Origin: Metallyticus violacea
Taxonomy: Eukaryota; Arthropoda; Insecta; Mantodea; Metallyticidae
DNA: 64,000 bases
NCBI GenBank assembly: GCA_030762175.1
Contig: CM060842.1
Span: forward strand, 47,821,001-47,885,000
Reading direction: 5' to 3'
The notes under the pieces are model-generated. The model searched no databases and was not told the origin of the DNA. It saw only the letters and a list, made by a program, of their open reading frames with translations. This document shows positions 1-12,949 of the stretch, piece after piece. A program made the translations under genes and the position numbers. Position 1 is the stretch's first letter. Each line of letters opens with the position of its first letter.

Positions 1-1282
1 ATCATCTCCAAATCTTCCCAGTATATTTCGCCGTAATTTGAAAACTGCTCAAGAACTCCAATCTACATAGCACGCACACCCCTGCAGTTGAGCTAAATGT
101 AAAACTTGTTAGATTATTCAACCAAGTTCTTCATGCCAATATTTTGAATATCTCCTTTTGTCAAATGTGCATCAAACGCCAAATTGTACATTTTGTCAAG
201 CATTTTAATTGGTCTGACTTCCATAGTGGGCTCTCTTAGAACAGATATAAAAGCTAAAACTCCATTACTGGTTGCACAGCATGCGCTGTCACATGCCTCC
301 ATATTATATGATTTCTATTCACCCGCTCTTATAGATGCTTTATCTCTCTCGGCTTCAGAAATGTTTTAAGAGATAGAGAGATGACAGCTGTAGTATTCTA
401 TAAAGCACACACTCCTTCCGGCCTCAGTTTATAAGTTTGCCCTGTTTATTTGTAAGCTAATTTTTCGGCTGCCATTGTATCCTCTCTTTTGTTTTTTGTC
501 GTCCTTTTCAAGATTACTCCTTCAACATGCAGCTCATTTCAGATGTTTTTCCTTTAAGCAGTTTACCGCCCTGCCTTACCATCTGGCACTAGCTGCCGCA
601 GTTAGCCAGTTCTTAGATTTTTATTTACTTATATTCTTTCATTGAAAAACAGCCTAACAAGCTTGAAATGTTTATTTTCTAAATGATGTGTTTTATCTTT
701 TTACAATAAACACCTAGTTTGCTACCTTATGTATCACATACACACAAACGTACTTCAAAAACCAATCATTAGCAACAATAAACGATGTTTTCGGTATCTT
801 CCTTTCACTCTTTCCACAGAACACTCTGTTTGGCCAATAACCATGCACCTATTAAATTCTACTTCTAGTGCAAAGTACACTCAGATGTTAGACGATAAAT
901 TCTCTTTTTACGACTTAATTTTCTATACGTATTGTGCAACGACTGTTAATGCAGATCATATGACCTACCATGACTACTGTGTCACCACATTGGTAACCAT
1001 TTCAGTGTATAGTGCCATGCTAAGTCCTTAGTGATCAAATAAATATTTCCTGCAGTATGCTTTAATAACACTAAATATGAATAAAACGATCGATTTAAAT
1101 AGAACAAAATTCCAAGTGAAATAATAAAGGTTAAAATCGTATTTGCACCGAAGATATAGCTCTACATATGAATATAGCTTGTATGAGCATTATGCTTCGG
1201 AGCGTTAGCTCTGTGCTTTAAGCAGAGAATTCCTTCAGTATGAGTATTCACATTTCTGGCATAGACCATGTCTGTTTCCGTA
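1..1282. other. unassigned AT-rich sequence
   Basis: No coding region, RNA gene or named repeat recognised. Open stretches of 60-100 codons are present, but none shows a known motif or coding-like composition. Probably intergenic, intronic or very old repeat DNA. Confidence 0.5.
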
Positions 1283-1542
1283 AAACTGTGGTAACCACAC
1301 TTGCCTCCTAGATCCAAGGTCGCAGATCCAAAGCCGATCAGGGTCAATGGACATTTAGGGCGTAAAAATACGTAAAATGTTTTCGATCGGAAGGAGAATA
1401 AAATCATGGATCCTGTGTTGTGCATTTGGGCAAGTAAACGAATCTCAAGCCTCTTCCGAGGCTTTCTTGGACGTTTCACATTCTGTATGAATGAAACGCT
1501 GGTAACCAGATGTTAAAGAGCGTCTGTATAAAGTGTGGCCTC
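1283..1542 (+). repeat. SINE-B copy, strongly diverged
   Basis: The SINE-B order is preserved. A head with GTGGTAACCACACTTGCCTC is followed by the GGGCGTAAAAATACGTAA region, then a CTCAAGCCTC block, and the end GATGTTAAAGAGCGTCTGT. The B-box part of the head is degraded (CAGATCCAAAGCC), as expected of an old copy. No target-site duplication found. Confidence 0.8.
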
Positions 1543-1967
1543 TTAGTACGTACTTAGGAATAAGCCGTTATTGTTTTATTATTACAATTCAATTGCTTAG
1601 TCAGAGTTATTATAGCAGTACATGAAGAAGGGAGGAGAAACAAACACATATCACTTGAATACTGAAGTGAGATAGGGGTAAGATGTTGTAATAACAAATG
1701 CATGACGTGGTAATTGATGAGAATGAGAATTACTTCTCAATTTGTTAAGTTAGCCAGTCATGCGCAGTATCGTTATCTCCTTTTCCACTTCGCCTTCGGG
1801 AACAGCTGCGTCGTATTCCTGATTCCCGGTAGATTCTGTTACTGTTATTTGTTTGCTGGATATTTGCACATTTATTATCTGGGGCGAAAGGGTTGAAGAA
1901 TGAAACTAATTAAAATCACATCGGTTGCTGAATAATATGTGAGGCTTATTGTTGTCCTCAATAAGTA
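1543..1967. other. unassigned sequence
   Basis: Nothing recognised apart from a 60-codon open stretch without a known motif. Confidence 0.4.
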
Positions 1968-2238
1968 CACCGCCACGGGTGGCCGAGGTCGTTAAGGCAC
2001 GGACTCGTGAGCGGGAGGTCTGCGGTTCGAATCCCACCAGGACCGTCCTCCCTGACTGGGGTTTTTTCCAGGTTTTCCTCAGTCTTCATAACTGGCAAAT
2101 GCCGGGGAGGTACCTAAACTTAGGCCTGGAACGCTTCCTTCCTTAAAAAAAAAAATCCTTTCCCAGTTTATCATTTCATTTCATGTATCATCGGTGTCCA
2201 CCGCCTGTGGTGCCTCAGTAGTAAAAACGGGCGTTAGT
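1968..2238 (+). repeat. SINE-A copy (tRNA-headed)
   Basis: The head holds an A-box-like GTGGCCGAGGTCGTTAAGGC and a B-box-like GGTTCGAATCC spaced as in a tRNA gene, so the family is tRNA-derived. The body then reads GTCCTCCCTGACTGG, TTTTCCTCAGTC, GCCGGGGAGGTACC and TCATCGGTGTCCACCGCC, and the end is AAAACGGGCGTTAG. This is a good reference copy of the family. An open frame across it is a by-product of the repeat and not a gene. Confidence 0.92.
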
Positions 2239-3888
2239 ACAATTCTTGGAATGAGATATTGTTGTACTGTAGAGCGAATTGCGAGACAGACATGATTGTG
2301 TATGTAAATCTCCTCTAGCAAAACTCATAATTACAACGATGTTTCTAACTTTGTTGAAAAGAATAACAATATTTAGTTTAACTTTATAACTCCCGCGTAT
2401 TTATTTATTCCCTAATACTTTCCCACAGTTTCAAGGCGTGTTATATTTCCGTTTAGTTATAGTAGCGCTCTAATTCAAATGAGGTAATTATGTATGCGAA
2501 CTGGATTTGAACTCGCGTTTTCCAATAACAGAGGATAGATTTCTTACTGCTGATAACTCGAATTGTTTTCCATAGAGAGGTTTAACTGAGTGTGTAAAAT
2601 TCGTTAATCTTGCCTTGTTATTAGGCGCTTGCTATTTGTCAACGTTCCCAACTTTATGTTGCTTCTATCTCTGATTGTCTACTCACAAGTTTTAGGGTTG
2701 TGTATGTGTCCTGAAAGAAAATCGTTACGTTTAAATTTGTGTGTACGTGCATACCGCCAACAAACAAGTTATAAGTACACATTGTAGGAACATCTTATGT
2801 TTTATAAACATATGAAAATAAACCTATGAATTCAATATAATTAAACCTATGAACTCAATATAATTAAAATGAATATTAATTATGGGCTCTTGGGGTTTGA
2901 ATAGTGGAATTTCCGTTTTAATACTTATTAATTATTTTAACTATAAACCTTATCCGCTCACAGTACCCCTAGTAATCGGAATATAAAACACGGCCTGAGG
3001 GAATAAGGCTTATAACTTAAGCTGTATGCTACTAAAATTTCGTTTTTTTTACATTCAAAGCCAAAGAGCTTTAAAGTGTACTAACCACAATATTTTATCA
3101 AGTGCTCATACTTCTCGTAAAGAGGTGAATTTCATAAAACAATGCAGCGGCGCACCGTACTGTTAAAACCACAACTGTAATACAGGAATCATGCTTATAT
3201 TTAGGAATAATCAAATTCAAAAAGTAATTTTATATTATAAACTGGCACGATACAAGTATTTAAAACGTTTGTAATATATAAATTCATTCTCGTTACAGCA
3301 GTGTGTGTCGTGTAGCTCTTTCTACATTTTTCCAAAAGTAAGGAAGCTGTGAAAAAAGAGTAGGCTAATTGATCTTTAAGTCATTGCTACAGCTGAATAA
3401 CAAATCTTAATTTCTTTGAAATTATTATGGGTAAAGAAGAGTGTAAAATAAGTTATTTTAAACAAACATATTGTTGTAATGTTTATAGAAGTCAACATTC
3501 CTTATAACAGAAAAACACGAGTTATGTATTACCAAATAAAGACAATTTTTTCAATGCTGTAATATTTTTCTTCCCAAGAAGAATATTCTTATCAGCAAGA
3601 CGAAAAGAAAATGAGTTTCATTGAAAGATAAGTCTAAACACTCAAAGCTAATTGACAGAACAATTGGAACTAAGATATGATACATATGCAAATGTAATTC
3701 TTAGCAAAGCCTAGTTTATCGTTATTTTTATAATAAAGGCTATAAACCTGAAAATTAATGGCCTAACTCAATATCTCTTTAAGGACCAATCACAGTTTTG
3801 AAAACAATATTATTAACTTAAACCAAGGATACGTACTGAAAGTTTGATGAAAGTTCAAAGTTAAATATTTCTATTGTTTTATTTTGTC
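2239..3888. other. unassigned AT-rich sequence
   Basis: No gene or known repeat recognised over 1.6 kb. At about 2820-2866 a 23-bp unit (CCTATGAAYTCAATATAATT core) occurs twice in tandem. Around 2497-2520 a short B-box-like string (GGATTTGAACTCGC) could be a worn tRNA-derived fragment, but no head or body supports it. Confidence 0.45.
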
Positions 3889-4205
3889 GGTCCTGGTGGT
3901 AACCGTACTTGCCTCCTAAACCCAAGATCACGGGTTCAAACCCGGTCAAGATCGATGGATGAAAAAAATTCATCGGTCCTGGCCGGGTTCAAACTCGCGT
4001 TCTTGGGAGTAGGAGTAAAAATCGTAAGTATGGCTTCCTTCGGAAGGGAAGTACAACGTGGGTCCCATGTTGTACATTTACAGCACGAAAAAGAACCTCA
4101 AGCCTGAAAAAAGTGGCCTCTGAGCAAAATTTGTCGGCCGTTTCACACCCCGAATTGAATGGGACGCTGATGACCTGAGATATTAAAGAGCGTCTATAAA
4201 TTAAA
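3889..4205 (+). repeat. SINE-B copy with an internal inverted duplication of its head
   Basis: The head starts GGTCCTGGTGGTAACCG and keeps CGGGTTCAAACCCGG. In place of the usual spacer of about 15 bases it carries a second, inverted copy of its own head. The arms at about 3914-3963 and 3968-4014 can pair over some 45 bp. The SINE then continues normally (GTAAGTATGGCTTCCTTCGG, GTACATTTACAGCACGAAA, TTGTCGGCCGTTTCACACC) to GAGCGTCTATAAATTAA and oligo(A). The foldback is unique among the copies in this window. Confidence 0.9.
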
Positions 4206-4947
4206 AAAAAAATCAATAGGAATAAAGATGTATGCAAACGTGTAGTAACTAAAATAAAAGTTATTATGGGAACACCTTTAAGCAACAGCATATAAATTTA
4301 AATGTCCACACTCAAATTATGTTATTTTTTAGAAATGGTTTCTTTCGCGTTTTTCATCACATAAAAGTCTACGCTTGATGCATTTTTAACTATACGGCAC
4401 TTAATTTCTATAGGATTTTCTTATATAAAAAATATTTAAAATTTTCTGTTACATTATAATTTAACTATAGCAAAAAAGGAGAAAATTTAAAGTAATTCTA
4501 ACGGAGCTAAAAAAATTGAGTAATTAGGTTATTCACAATAATTTTCATTATAAAATAGCTAATAATTTACACATATTAGGTTAAATATTACTAATATAAT
4601 ATTTCGAAAACTTATGTCAATAACTTGAAGCATTAATTGAATTTGTCTCATTTAGAATTAAAACAGCTTGAAAATTCAGTATAAGCTGAATTACAACTGA
4701 ACATTTGTGATTTACATTTGTTTAACTAAATATTAAAATTCTAACCTCAAACAGTTCTTGGAATAAACGGACTTTAACAAACAGTTTTATATTTTAATGC
4801 AACTCTAAGATAATTAAGAAAACTAAAGACAAGCAATAGTGTACAGAAATGTTCAAAAGTACATAAAAACAAAAGAAAATGTTTAGAGCATTTACATATA
4901 AGGTTTATTGTTTTGTTTTTATTTTTGTACATACTTCGAGACAATGT
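4206..4947. other. unassigned AT-rich sequence
   Basis: Nothing recognised. The stretch is very AT-rich with no coding motif. Confidence 0.45.
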
Positions 4948-5137
4948 TACCGCCACGAGAAAGTTAAGGCACGGATTTGTGAGTGGGAGGTCCGGAATTC
5001 GATTCTCACTGATCTTTTCCACCTTTCCTCAGTTCTTATTGATGGCAAGTTCCTAAACTTAGGCCTGGGGCACTTCTTTCCTATAAAAAAAAAAGGTTTT
5101 CCCAGTTCATCATCACCTCTGTCCGTGAGGCATTAAA
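4948..5137 (+). repeat. SINE-A copy, shortened and diverged
   Basis: The head ACCGCCACGAGAAAGTTAAGGC lacks part of the A-box region. It is followed by GTGAGTGGGAGGTCCGG, CTTTCCTCAGTTCTTATTGA, TAAACTTAGGCCTGGG and TTTCCCAGTTCATCATCACC. The 3' block is condensed and stops at GTGAGGCATTAAAAAA. Confidence 0.82.
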
Positions 5138-5935
5138 AAAAAAGAGAATCTTCTGTTTACGAACGCTACGAGAAGTTTGTAAAAATGATCCCAGCATAAT
5201 TACGGTCCGAGATTATACATAGCAACATATCCCAATGTGTCCCTTTAAAGTTCGCTTGAAATCAGGTTGCCTCGCATAAAGAAATCGGATGCAATACAAC
5301 TGGGTCAACAGGTCTGCGTGTTAACGATGACGCAGTGATATTTATGTTGTTTGCATTACATCTGTTATCCTCTTGCCGCTAGCATAAACCATTTTAATGT
5401 TGACTTTTAATTAGAGAGCTGTTCTACACTGACGGCCATAACATCTCTATTTCGTATCGCAACTTCCTCTATCAACATGTTGCCCCTTATTTCTAGTCTC
5501 AGTTCATTTGCACAAAGTGCCCAATAGAACAATCTCCTATTGCCATCCAATGCATATTATTTTTATTCAACACACATATGAAACATTTCATTTTCATTAA
5601 GCATGCCAGAAATACACTGTCGTGTTTCTACAAAAACTCTCCGCCATGGAACTTATATTTACTTATACATATATGACTCGATTACTGGTTTTAGAATGAG
5701 TAATGCGCATGCGTCCCGATATCGCTGAATTGACACGATTGAGTATCCGTTTTGGAATCTCGACATTTGTGGTAAACATGTAAATATCTCTTTCCCTATC
5801 TTAACAATTGTTTTACATTTCAGCGAAACCATTCTATAGGCTGATAGATGGGGAATGAGACATTCTCCTTCCACAAGGGCAAACCATATGTCTATTCTCA
5901 GTGCTCCTAATCCTCGTCATTTGTTTGTCTTATCT
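5138..5935. other. unassigned sequence
   Basis: No gene or repeat recognised. Short open frames on both strands have no recognisable domain. Confidence 0.4.
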
Positions 5936-6180
5936 ACTTACCTTTTAGACCCAATTTCGCAGGTTCAATCCCGGCCACAGTCATTTTTTCGGGCGTTAAA
6001 ATCTAAGTATGGTTTCCTTCGGAAGAGAAGTAAAGCCGCGAGTCCCGTGTCATAGATTTACGGCACGTAAAAGAATATCCACTCTGAAAGAAGAGACCTC
6101 TGAGTAAAATTTATTTCTTGTTTCACGCCTGAATTGAATGGGACGCTGATGACCTGAGATTTAAACAACGTCCGTAAATT
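5936..6180 (+). repeat. SINE-B copy, head partly lost
   Basis: It starts within the head (TTTTAGACCCAATTTCGCAG, then GGTTCAATCCCGGCC). It continues TTTTTTCGGGCGTTAAAATC, TTCCTTCGGAAGAGAAGTAA, GATTTACGGCACG and GAATTGAATGGGACGCTGAT, ending TTTAAACAACGTCCGTAAAT. Diverged but collinear with the other SINE-B copies. Confidence 0.88.
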
Positions 6181-7449
6181 AACAAAATCAACAATCCTTG
6201 TTCTTATTGTAAATATGCACTGAATAAACATTAGTGATAACAATACCAGTGTTTGTGGCAGGTGAATGGATGTTCTGCATTTTCTTCCTAAACAGAACTC
6301 AGTTCGGTAGCACTGAGCGACTATTCCTATCTTACGAGCTGAAGTCAGAGGTGTAAACAAAAATATTTGACGTCTTGATAGAATCGTCGACTTGCATTAT
6401 GCTCTGACAATCGTCCTCCAATAAGCCGGACATTATCATGCAACAGAATTGCTGGCATTTATGAAACTTGAAATTGGCAAACAAATTTTACACTCTCTTT
6501 TAAAGTACATCTTTAGACATGTTCCATTTTTGTTTTACTTTATTGTTTGACAAAAAAATATAAAAAATGGATTTAAAAACAGGCACCTCATGAATAGAAA
6601 CTGGTCTAGAGCACTTTATTGTGGTGCTGTAGGCAATAACTCCAAAGCTGTAAAAGCTATTGTGGACGATGAATAGTGGAAAAAGCAATAGTTTCCTTAT
6701 AAAATAATTTATTTAAAAATTGTACCTATCTAGTCTAGTTCTCCCAGCCCCTTACCACTTCCCCCAACACCTGCACGCTGAGGGAAAATGCATTTCTTAA
6801 GATTTACGATACAGCCTGCTTATGACTGGCTATTAACATTCCTCAAATCGCAACATAGTTATGATGTTGATCGAAATTGATGCCTGTAGCTCCCTACTGA
6901 AGTGTCTAAGACCATTTGTTCCCATTCTCAAAATGCTTTATGTTAAGCCTAGTTTTACTCAAATTCTTTGTACTTGTTTTTTTCTCATTCTGTATATTAT
7001 GCCCTTCTCTTTATATTTCATACATATCACCAACGCCTCTTTCCATTTTCAGCTTCCTGTCACGCTAGAAGACCTTATTCCTGTGTCTTGTTCCTATTGG
7101 TTGGGACAGGAAATGGAATTTTCGAGAATAATGTAATAATTTTTTATAGTGTGATCGATTCTCCTCTTGTTGCTTGCTGGCGGAGATTGCTTCGGTACCA
7201 AATGGGTAACACACGTTTAGGCCTTTCTTCAAAATTAGTGGTACCGAAGCCCTCCCGCATGGCCTACTCAGTGGCTTTGATATTATGAATATTTGTTAAG
7301 GTTAATTCATGATGCTGTAAAAGTTTTAATGTTGCCCTTGAGTTCATTATTTTTTTAAAAGGACTTGTGTGCTATAACATTTTAAAGTCGCTGTTAAATG
7401 GGTAACACTAAAGGTATTTTAATTTTCGTTCAATTGAGCTGGAATATAT
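6181..7449. other. unassigned sequence with a small inverted repeat
   Basis: No gene recognised. At 7189-7200 and 7240-7251 the 12-mer GCTTCGGTACCA and its complement form a perfect stem with a 39-base loop. The string AAATGGGTAACAC occurs at about 7199 and again at about 7397. These could be edges of an unrecognised element. Confidence 0.4.
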
Positions 7450-8262
7450 GAGTGGGAAGCTCAACGAAGAGCTTAAGAGTATAAAAAGGCGGGCCTGATG
7501 TTTAATTTTGAAAAATTTAATTTTACGGTTATAGGAGGAGAAAAACGAAATCTAATTATTGAAAATAAGGAAATGGTTAAATACAGTGACAAATATAAAT
7601 ATTTAGGAATTATAATTACTGATGATGGAAAAACTGGTAAAGAAATTAGAGAACGCATAAAGAAGACAAACTTTGCAATATCGACTCTTAATCCTATTTT
7701 ATGGGATAAATGGATTAACAAGATTTAAACCTCAAATTTATAAATCAGTTCTTAGAAGTACACCTTTTTATGGTGCATAAAATGGCAACTCAAAAATGCC
7801 TCCAAAAATTAATCTTTGTCCATGGAAATGAATTTCTGGAGGCAACCAGCAAGGGTCAGGAAGAGATACAATAAGAAATTATACAACATGACAAAAAATA
7901 AGAATTAAACATAATATTGTGCAGAACATTTAACAATACAGTTAATATGGCATGGTCATTTAATGCGAATTGGTGAAAAAGGATAATACAATTGATTCCA
8001 CTAAGAAGACGGAAACGAGAGAGACAACAGACAAGTGGATGAAGGGCATCCAAGAAAAAATGAAGATTAGACACCTTAAAGAACAATGCCTGGTCCGAGA
8101 GGAATAGTTTTCAGCAGTTCATGCCATTTATAATTAATTATAAATGTGAAATTTTTGTATTCTGTAATTTTAATTACCTGTCAGAAGATAATCGTACATT
8201 GTAAAACTGATTAAATAATAATAATAATAATAATAATAATAATTAATAATAATAATTCAATT
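7450..8262 (+). mobile_element. LINE 3' end (C-terminal reverse-transcriptase region) with (AAT)n tail
   Basis: An open frame at 7498-7728 reads KYLGIIITDDGK then EIRERIKK. This is the post-catalytic segment of many non-LTR retrotransposon reverse transcriptases. After stops and frame changes, about 7940-8110 carries the usual C-terminal end (WHGHLMR, then RRRKRER and W/GWMKGIQE-like residues). The A-rich untranslated part runs into (AAT)n at 8214-8256. The 5' portion with the reverse-transcriptase active site is absent, so this is a dead 5'-truncated copy. The clade cannot be fixed by eye. Confidence 0.78.
8214..8256. repeat. (AAT)n microsatellite
   Basis: About 14 AAT units directly follow the LINE untranslated region, so they are probably its original 3' tail, later expanded. 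A CTTTTGT...ACAAG string follows within 40 bases and may be a degenerate form of the hairpin seen after other (AAT)n tracts here. Confidence 0.9.
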
Positions 8263-9419
8263 GAGCTTTTGTACAGTGAATTATAACAAGTAATATCACG
8301 AGGGTGTCTGGGATTACCGATATATTCACGAACGTAGTGAGTTTATTTGGAGAGCTCAGACCCCCGAGTAATATTTATTAGGACTATTTGATGATTGAAA
8401 TAAGAATTTAAATATAATTCCTCTAAACTTGGCTTACAAAATTGTAATAATTATATATTTGTGCTTAACCTTTTCAAGCAATCTTGCGACAGAAGATTGT
8501 CGATTATCACTAACGCCAATAGAGAAGAGAAGAGAAAATACGGGTTTAGGAATATTTCATGAATAAATAACAATAAAAGAGATACATATATTTGAAATTA
8601 GCGCACAGAATATAAACACTTGTTATGCTTATGGATATATGTTCTAATCAGAAACCGTGAGACTGAAATGAACAAAAGTCGACTATTACACTCGCTACCA
8701 TTTGATTTTCTTATACCAACTAAGAAAAACAAAACAAAAAGGATAACATACAGTGTATCTCTCTTTCTTTGTATTCCGTGGTTTGGAATTCCTAATGATA
8801 AGATCAATTTGCACATTTGACGCATCAACGAAACGCTTTGAAGAACCCTCCATTTTGTTTTATGATTGTCGACTGTCCATGCTTTCGTTGCTATCAATAT
8901 CTCACCACGTCGCGTAATAAAATGGATTTGATACTTTTTTGGATAATTTCACTCCATAATCCGGTTGAGATTGATCAAAATTCAAATTTTGATTCATTTC
9001 ATTGATCGATTTTAAGATGACGTCACATGAGTGAAATAGTCTCTACAATTTATTAATGTTTTAAATTTTAAAATTGTAATTTATATTGGTCACTGAATTA
9101 TTTTTAATGACCAAGTTATGTTGCCGATTGTGTATAAGCCTACTCTAAGCTCATTTTTGTATGTTAATAAATTCGGATTATAGTTAAATAAATCGCAATT
9201 ATTGTAAATTATCCACGAAAATAAAAATTCTGAGGTAAATTATCCCCTCTTGTACATGAAAATTACCTTTATCGGAATACATCCTGGGGGGTTCCTTCTA
9301 CCATACTTCCTAATTCAACTGTTGTCTAACCATCATCTAGAAGAGTGTCGAATTGAACATTATAAAGAATTTGATAGCAGAAATGGAACACAAGTTGTAA
9401 AATAAGTTTTAAAAATCCT
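8263..9419. other. unassigned AT-rich sequence
   Basis: No gene or known repeat recognised. Overlapping short frames at 8598-9005 have no domain that I recognise. Confidence 0.4.
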
Positions 9420-9744
9420 AATGGCCTTGGTTTGATTGATTGGTTTTTTTATTTAAGGACGCTCTTTAACATCTCAGGTCATCAACGTCCCATTCAATTC
9501 AGGGCGTAAAACGACCAACAAATTTTGCTCAGAGGCCTCTCTTTCAGGCTTGAGGTTCTTTATCGTGCCATAAATGTACGACACGGGACCCACGGCTTTA
9601 CTTCCCTTCCGAAGGAAGCCATACTTACGATCTTTATGCCCGAAAAAATCCATCGATCCTGGTCGGGTGTGAACCTCAACCTTGAGTTTAGAAGACAAAG
9701 TATGGTTACCACTACACCACCAGGACCGATACAATGACCTTGGT
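9420..9744 (-). repeat. SINE-B copy with target-site duplication
   Basis: Complete minus-strand copy. The 3' end lies at the left (poly-T, TTTAAGGACGCTCTTTAAC) and the tRNA-like head at the right (CACCACCAGGACCG). It is flanked by AATGGCCTTGGT at 9420-9431 and AATGACCTTGGT at 9733-9744, a 12-bp duplication with one mismatch, as left by target-primed insertion. The B-box region is weakened (GGGTGTGAACC). Confidence 0.93.
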
Positions 9745-10033
9745 GAAAAAAATATTGCGGAAGGCTGATATGGAGCTAAAAATGACACGAAGTGTATTTC
9801 CTAGAAAATTAGCACGAAGTTCTGCCTTAGATAAAATTAAAAACTAAACGAACGCAGAAAAGACAAACTTTAATAATTTATATTAAAGTTCGTAGAAATA
9901 AACCATCCGTATGGTATAAATGTCTCAAAACAATGGACGAAAGTCAAGTTACCAAATACGACATTAGAACACACATTATATATAAAAAAAAAAGAAGAAA
10001 AGCGAGAATAAACGAAATATAGATGGAAGAAAC

Positions 10034-10300
10034 CACCGCGGTGGCCGAGGTTGTTAAGGCGCGGACTCACGAGCGGGAGGTATGGGGTTCGAATCCCGTC
10101 AGGACCGTCCTCCCTGAGGAGGATTTTTACAGGTTTTTCTCAGTCCTCATAAATGAAGAATTCCGGGGAGGTATCCTAAACTTAGACCTGGAACGTTTCC
10201 TTCCTTAAAAAAAAAATCATTTCCCAATATATTATTTCATCTCATGTGTCATCAGTGTCCACCGACTGTAATACCTCAGTAGTAAAAACGGGCGGTACAC
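10034..10300 (+). repeat. SINE-A copy
   Basis: Head ACCGCGGTGGCCGAGGTTG, then TTAAGGCGCGGACTC and GGGTTCGAATCCCG. The body follows with CCTCCCTGAGGAGGATTTTT and ATTCCGGGGAGGTATCC, then the 3' block GTCATCAGTGTCCACCGAC and AAAAACGGGCGG. Well preserved. No clear target-site duplication seen. Confidence 0.92.
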
Positions 10301-12632
10301 ACTTTTCAAAAAAAAGACGGAAGAAACTGATACGGCGAAGAGGAAAAAAAAGATACTCTGTGAATGTTAGAAGCGAATGAAGAAATAAACTAGGCTATGT
10401 TAAACTGAGCACGCTGAACCATATAAGTATGAACCGTTCGCTCAGCAGTCGGCAGATGCTGATTATATAACTTGTATGGCCATGCCAGTTATAAATCAGT
10501 TTTCAGGCGACTTCTGTTTGGGAAGTTAAGATATTTATGGGAGCATTTATCTTTTGTTCACATATATTGACAGAATCAACTAGTAAAACAGACTCCCTCG
10601 TGTTAAGGTTCCACATTGTCAAATTATCCATAATCTAGTGAAAACATAACTGGGAAAGTGCAAATGTTCCAGATACGAAGGAAAAGAATCTCACCAAAGA
10701 AACGTTCAATGTCATTAAGTAAGTGATTATATGTTAGTTTTTTTTTTTTTTTTTTTCATATTTTATGAATCAGTTTACTGTCGGTTGCATTTTCTATACA
10801 AAAAAGTGGCCATAAGCACCACAAATATAAAGCTTCTCAAGTATATGCGATCAGTTTTATTTCCGGCCATCCGGGTTGTAATTAGCGGGAGTTAAAATAA
10901 TAAAACAAACCAACCATACATGGCGCGGCAAACGAATTGGGCTCGAACATAGGAAAAAAGCTCGCACCGCGGGGTAAAGTATCATTGGATCGCATGGTAT
11001 ATTCAAAACCTGAATAATAATATTATGGTTATCAAAATATAGAACTATAGAACTCATAGGAATATGAGCAGTGTATAGGGAATGCATTTAAATAAATTAT
11101 AAAGTAATCTAATAGCAGGATCTTTTTCAATGAGAGATAAATTAAAGCAAAAATGTTCATAGCCAAAGTGCTGTTTATAAGAAAGCATCGTAAGGTATAA
11201 GATCTTGAAATATTTTACGGAATAAATAAAATAATTAAATATTTCATTGCTTTCAGTGAATTTCTTTCTGCATTTGTTTTACATCTATGACAAAAAAATA
11301 CTGCCAAATTATGTATTGTCTCAGTGTTGTTTAATAGGGCGGAAATAGCATAACACCCCCCCCCCCAAATCGTATGCTCAGTAATTGCCTTAAAACCATT
11401 GAAATGCCTCCTCATTTAAGGTCCTTGGTCAATTGATATTTATACTGCTAATGCACGTAGTCTATTAGCTATATTTGCATTAATATATGTATTTAAACTC
11501 ACGTCCATGTGCCCTTTTATTAATACACAAATGTAGTCCACTGTTGCAATTGTACTTGGTAATACGTACTATTGCCTCCATTCCTTTTTTGCGTTCTGTG
11601 GAACTGCAGCAGTTGGAAATTGAATTCAAGTTCCAGTTTTCGATTTAATTGCAGCTGCAACTTCCCAGGATTTTAGCGAAAGAACAAGAGCAACGTGAAC
11701 ATCTTCAGCAATGCAAATATGAAAACCATATTGCTCCCCCCTTCCAATAAGTGCTACATTAGGCCTTACACACTCTCCACCAGATTTCTGTTATTACAGT
11801 CACAATTGTTTGTACATTGATTCATGATGTTTTCCAATACATTAGTCACTTCTGAAATGCAGAGCATCAGCGGCAAAGACTCTCTCGAGTACATGCGAAA
11901 GGTAAGGATTGTTTACAATATGTATAAATAATTTCCTATGTGATATTTTTAGTATCTTAGTAATAAAATAAGTCATAATTTGTAATTCATCTAAATATTT
12001 GTACAGTACCTACAGCATTAATATTGGCGAGATTATTGTGAAGAGCTATTAAATGTCGAGTTAAACACTTCAACAAAATATTGCGAATTTGTATTCAGTA
12101 GAGGCAAAGAATTTCCTAAATTATATGGCAAATTGACTAAATGATGACGATGCCTGAAAGATACACAAAGAGCAGTATTTTACTAGAAAATTATAACACC
12201 TTTAAATTTTAATCATAGCAATAATTAATCATATTTCTAAATAAATGTTACTCTACCGATAACAAATGCATTAATGAGTTCTTATCTCTATATTCTCGGT
12301 CAGATCCGTTAATAATGTCATTCATTCCTCTCAACAATGTCTTTATATTCATTTACAGGAATCTGATCATGGTGCTGTTTTAAATTATATTTTCTGCACA
12401 CCCAAATTTGCACTAAAAAGTAATGTAACCCCCCATTAGGGGTTAAAACTGTTTGAGGATTTAAGTTTTTATTCTGTCATGTTCACTCCTGCTTGCTAAA
12501 CGCAAAACTGAGTACTGGCTTTCTCGCAACCGCGATCTTCAGTACAGCTCATGCAAGTGAGTGACGAACTTCTAACCTGCTCTCTTGTGCAACTTAAGCG
12601 CACGTGCACCTATTGCATCTACTACTATAGAA
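10301..12632. other. unassigned AT-rich sequence
   Basis: 2.3 kb with no recognised gene or repeat. It holds a 19-base T run at 10738-10756 and a C run near 11356. Short frames are not convincing. Confidence 0.45.
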
Positions 12633-12949
12633 TTATTGATCGCTTTTTTTTTTTTTTTTTTGAGTAGTGTTTAACGCCCGTTTTTACTACTGAGGCACCA
12701 CAGGCGGTGGACACTGATGATACATGATATGAAATGATAAATTGGGAAAGGATAATTTTTTTAAGGAAGGAAGCGTTCCAGGCCTAAGTTTAGGTACCTC
12801 CCCGGCATTTGCCAGTTATGAAGGCTGAGGAAAACCTGGAAAAAACCCCAGTCAGGGAGGACGGTCCTGGCGGGATTCGAACCGCAGACCTCCCGCTCAC
12901 GAGTCCATGCCTTAACGACCTCGGCCACCCATGGCGGTTTATTGATCGC
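12633..12949 (-). repeat. SINE-A copy with perfect target-site duplication
   Basis: Full-length minus-strand copy bounded by TTATTGATCGC at 12633-12643 and again at 12939-12949. A T run (the poly-A tail read on the plus strand) lies just inside the left duplication. The order is GTTTAACGCCCGTTTTTAC, CACAGGCGGTGGACAC, CCCCGGCATTTGCC, CCTGGCGGGATTCGAACCG and CTCGGCCACC. The exact duplication and long tail suggest a relatively young insertion. Confidence 0.96.

Noticed and set aside
3874..4107. Plus-strand open frame as a small gene
   Set aside because: It lies inside a SINE-B copy; similar frames appear in other SINE-A and SINE-B copies because the consensus is partly open.
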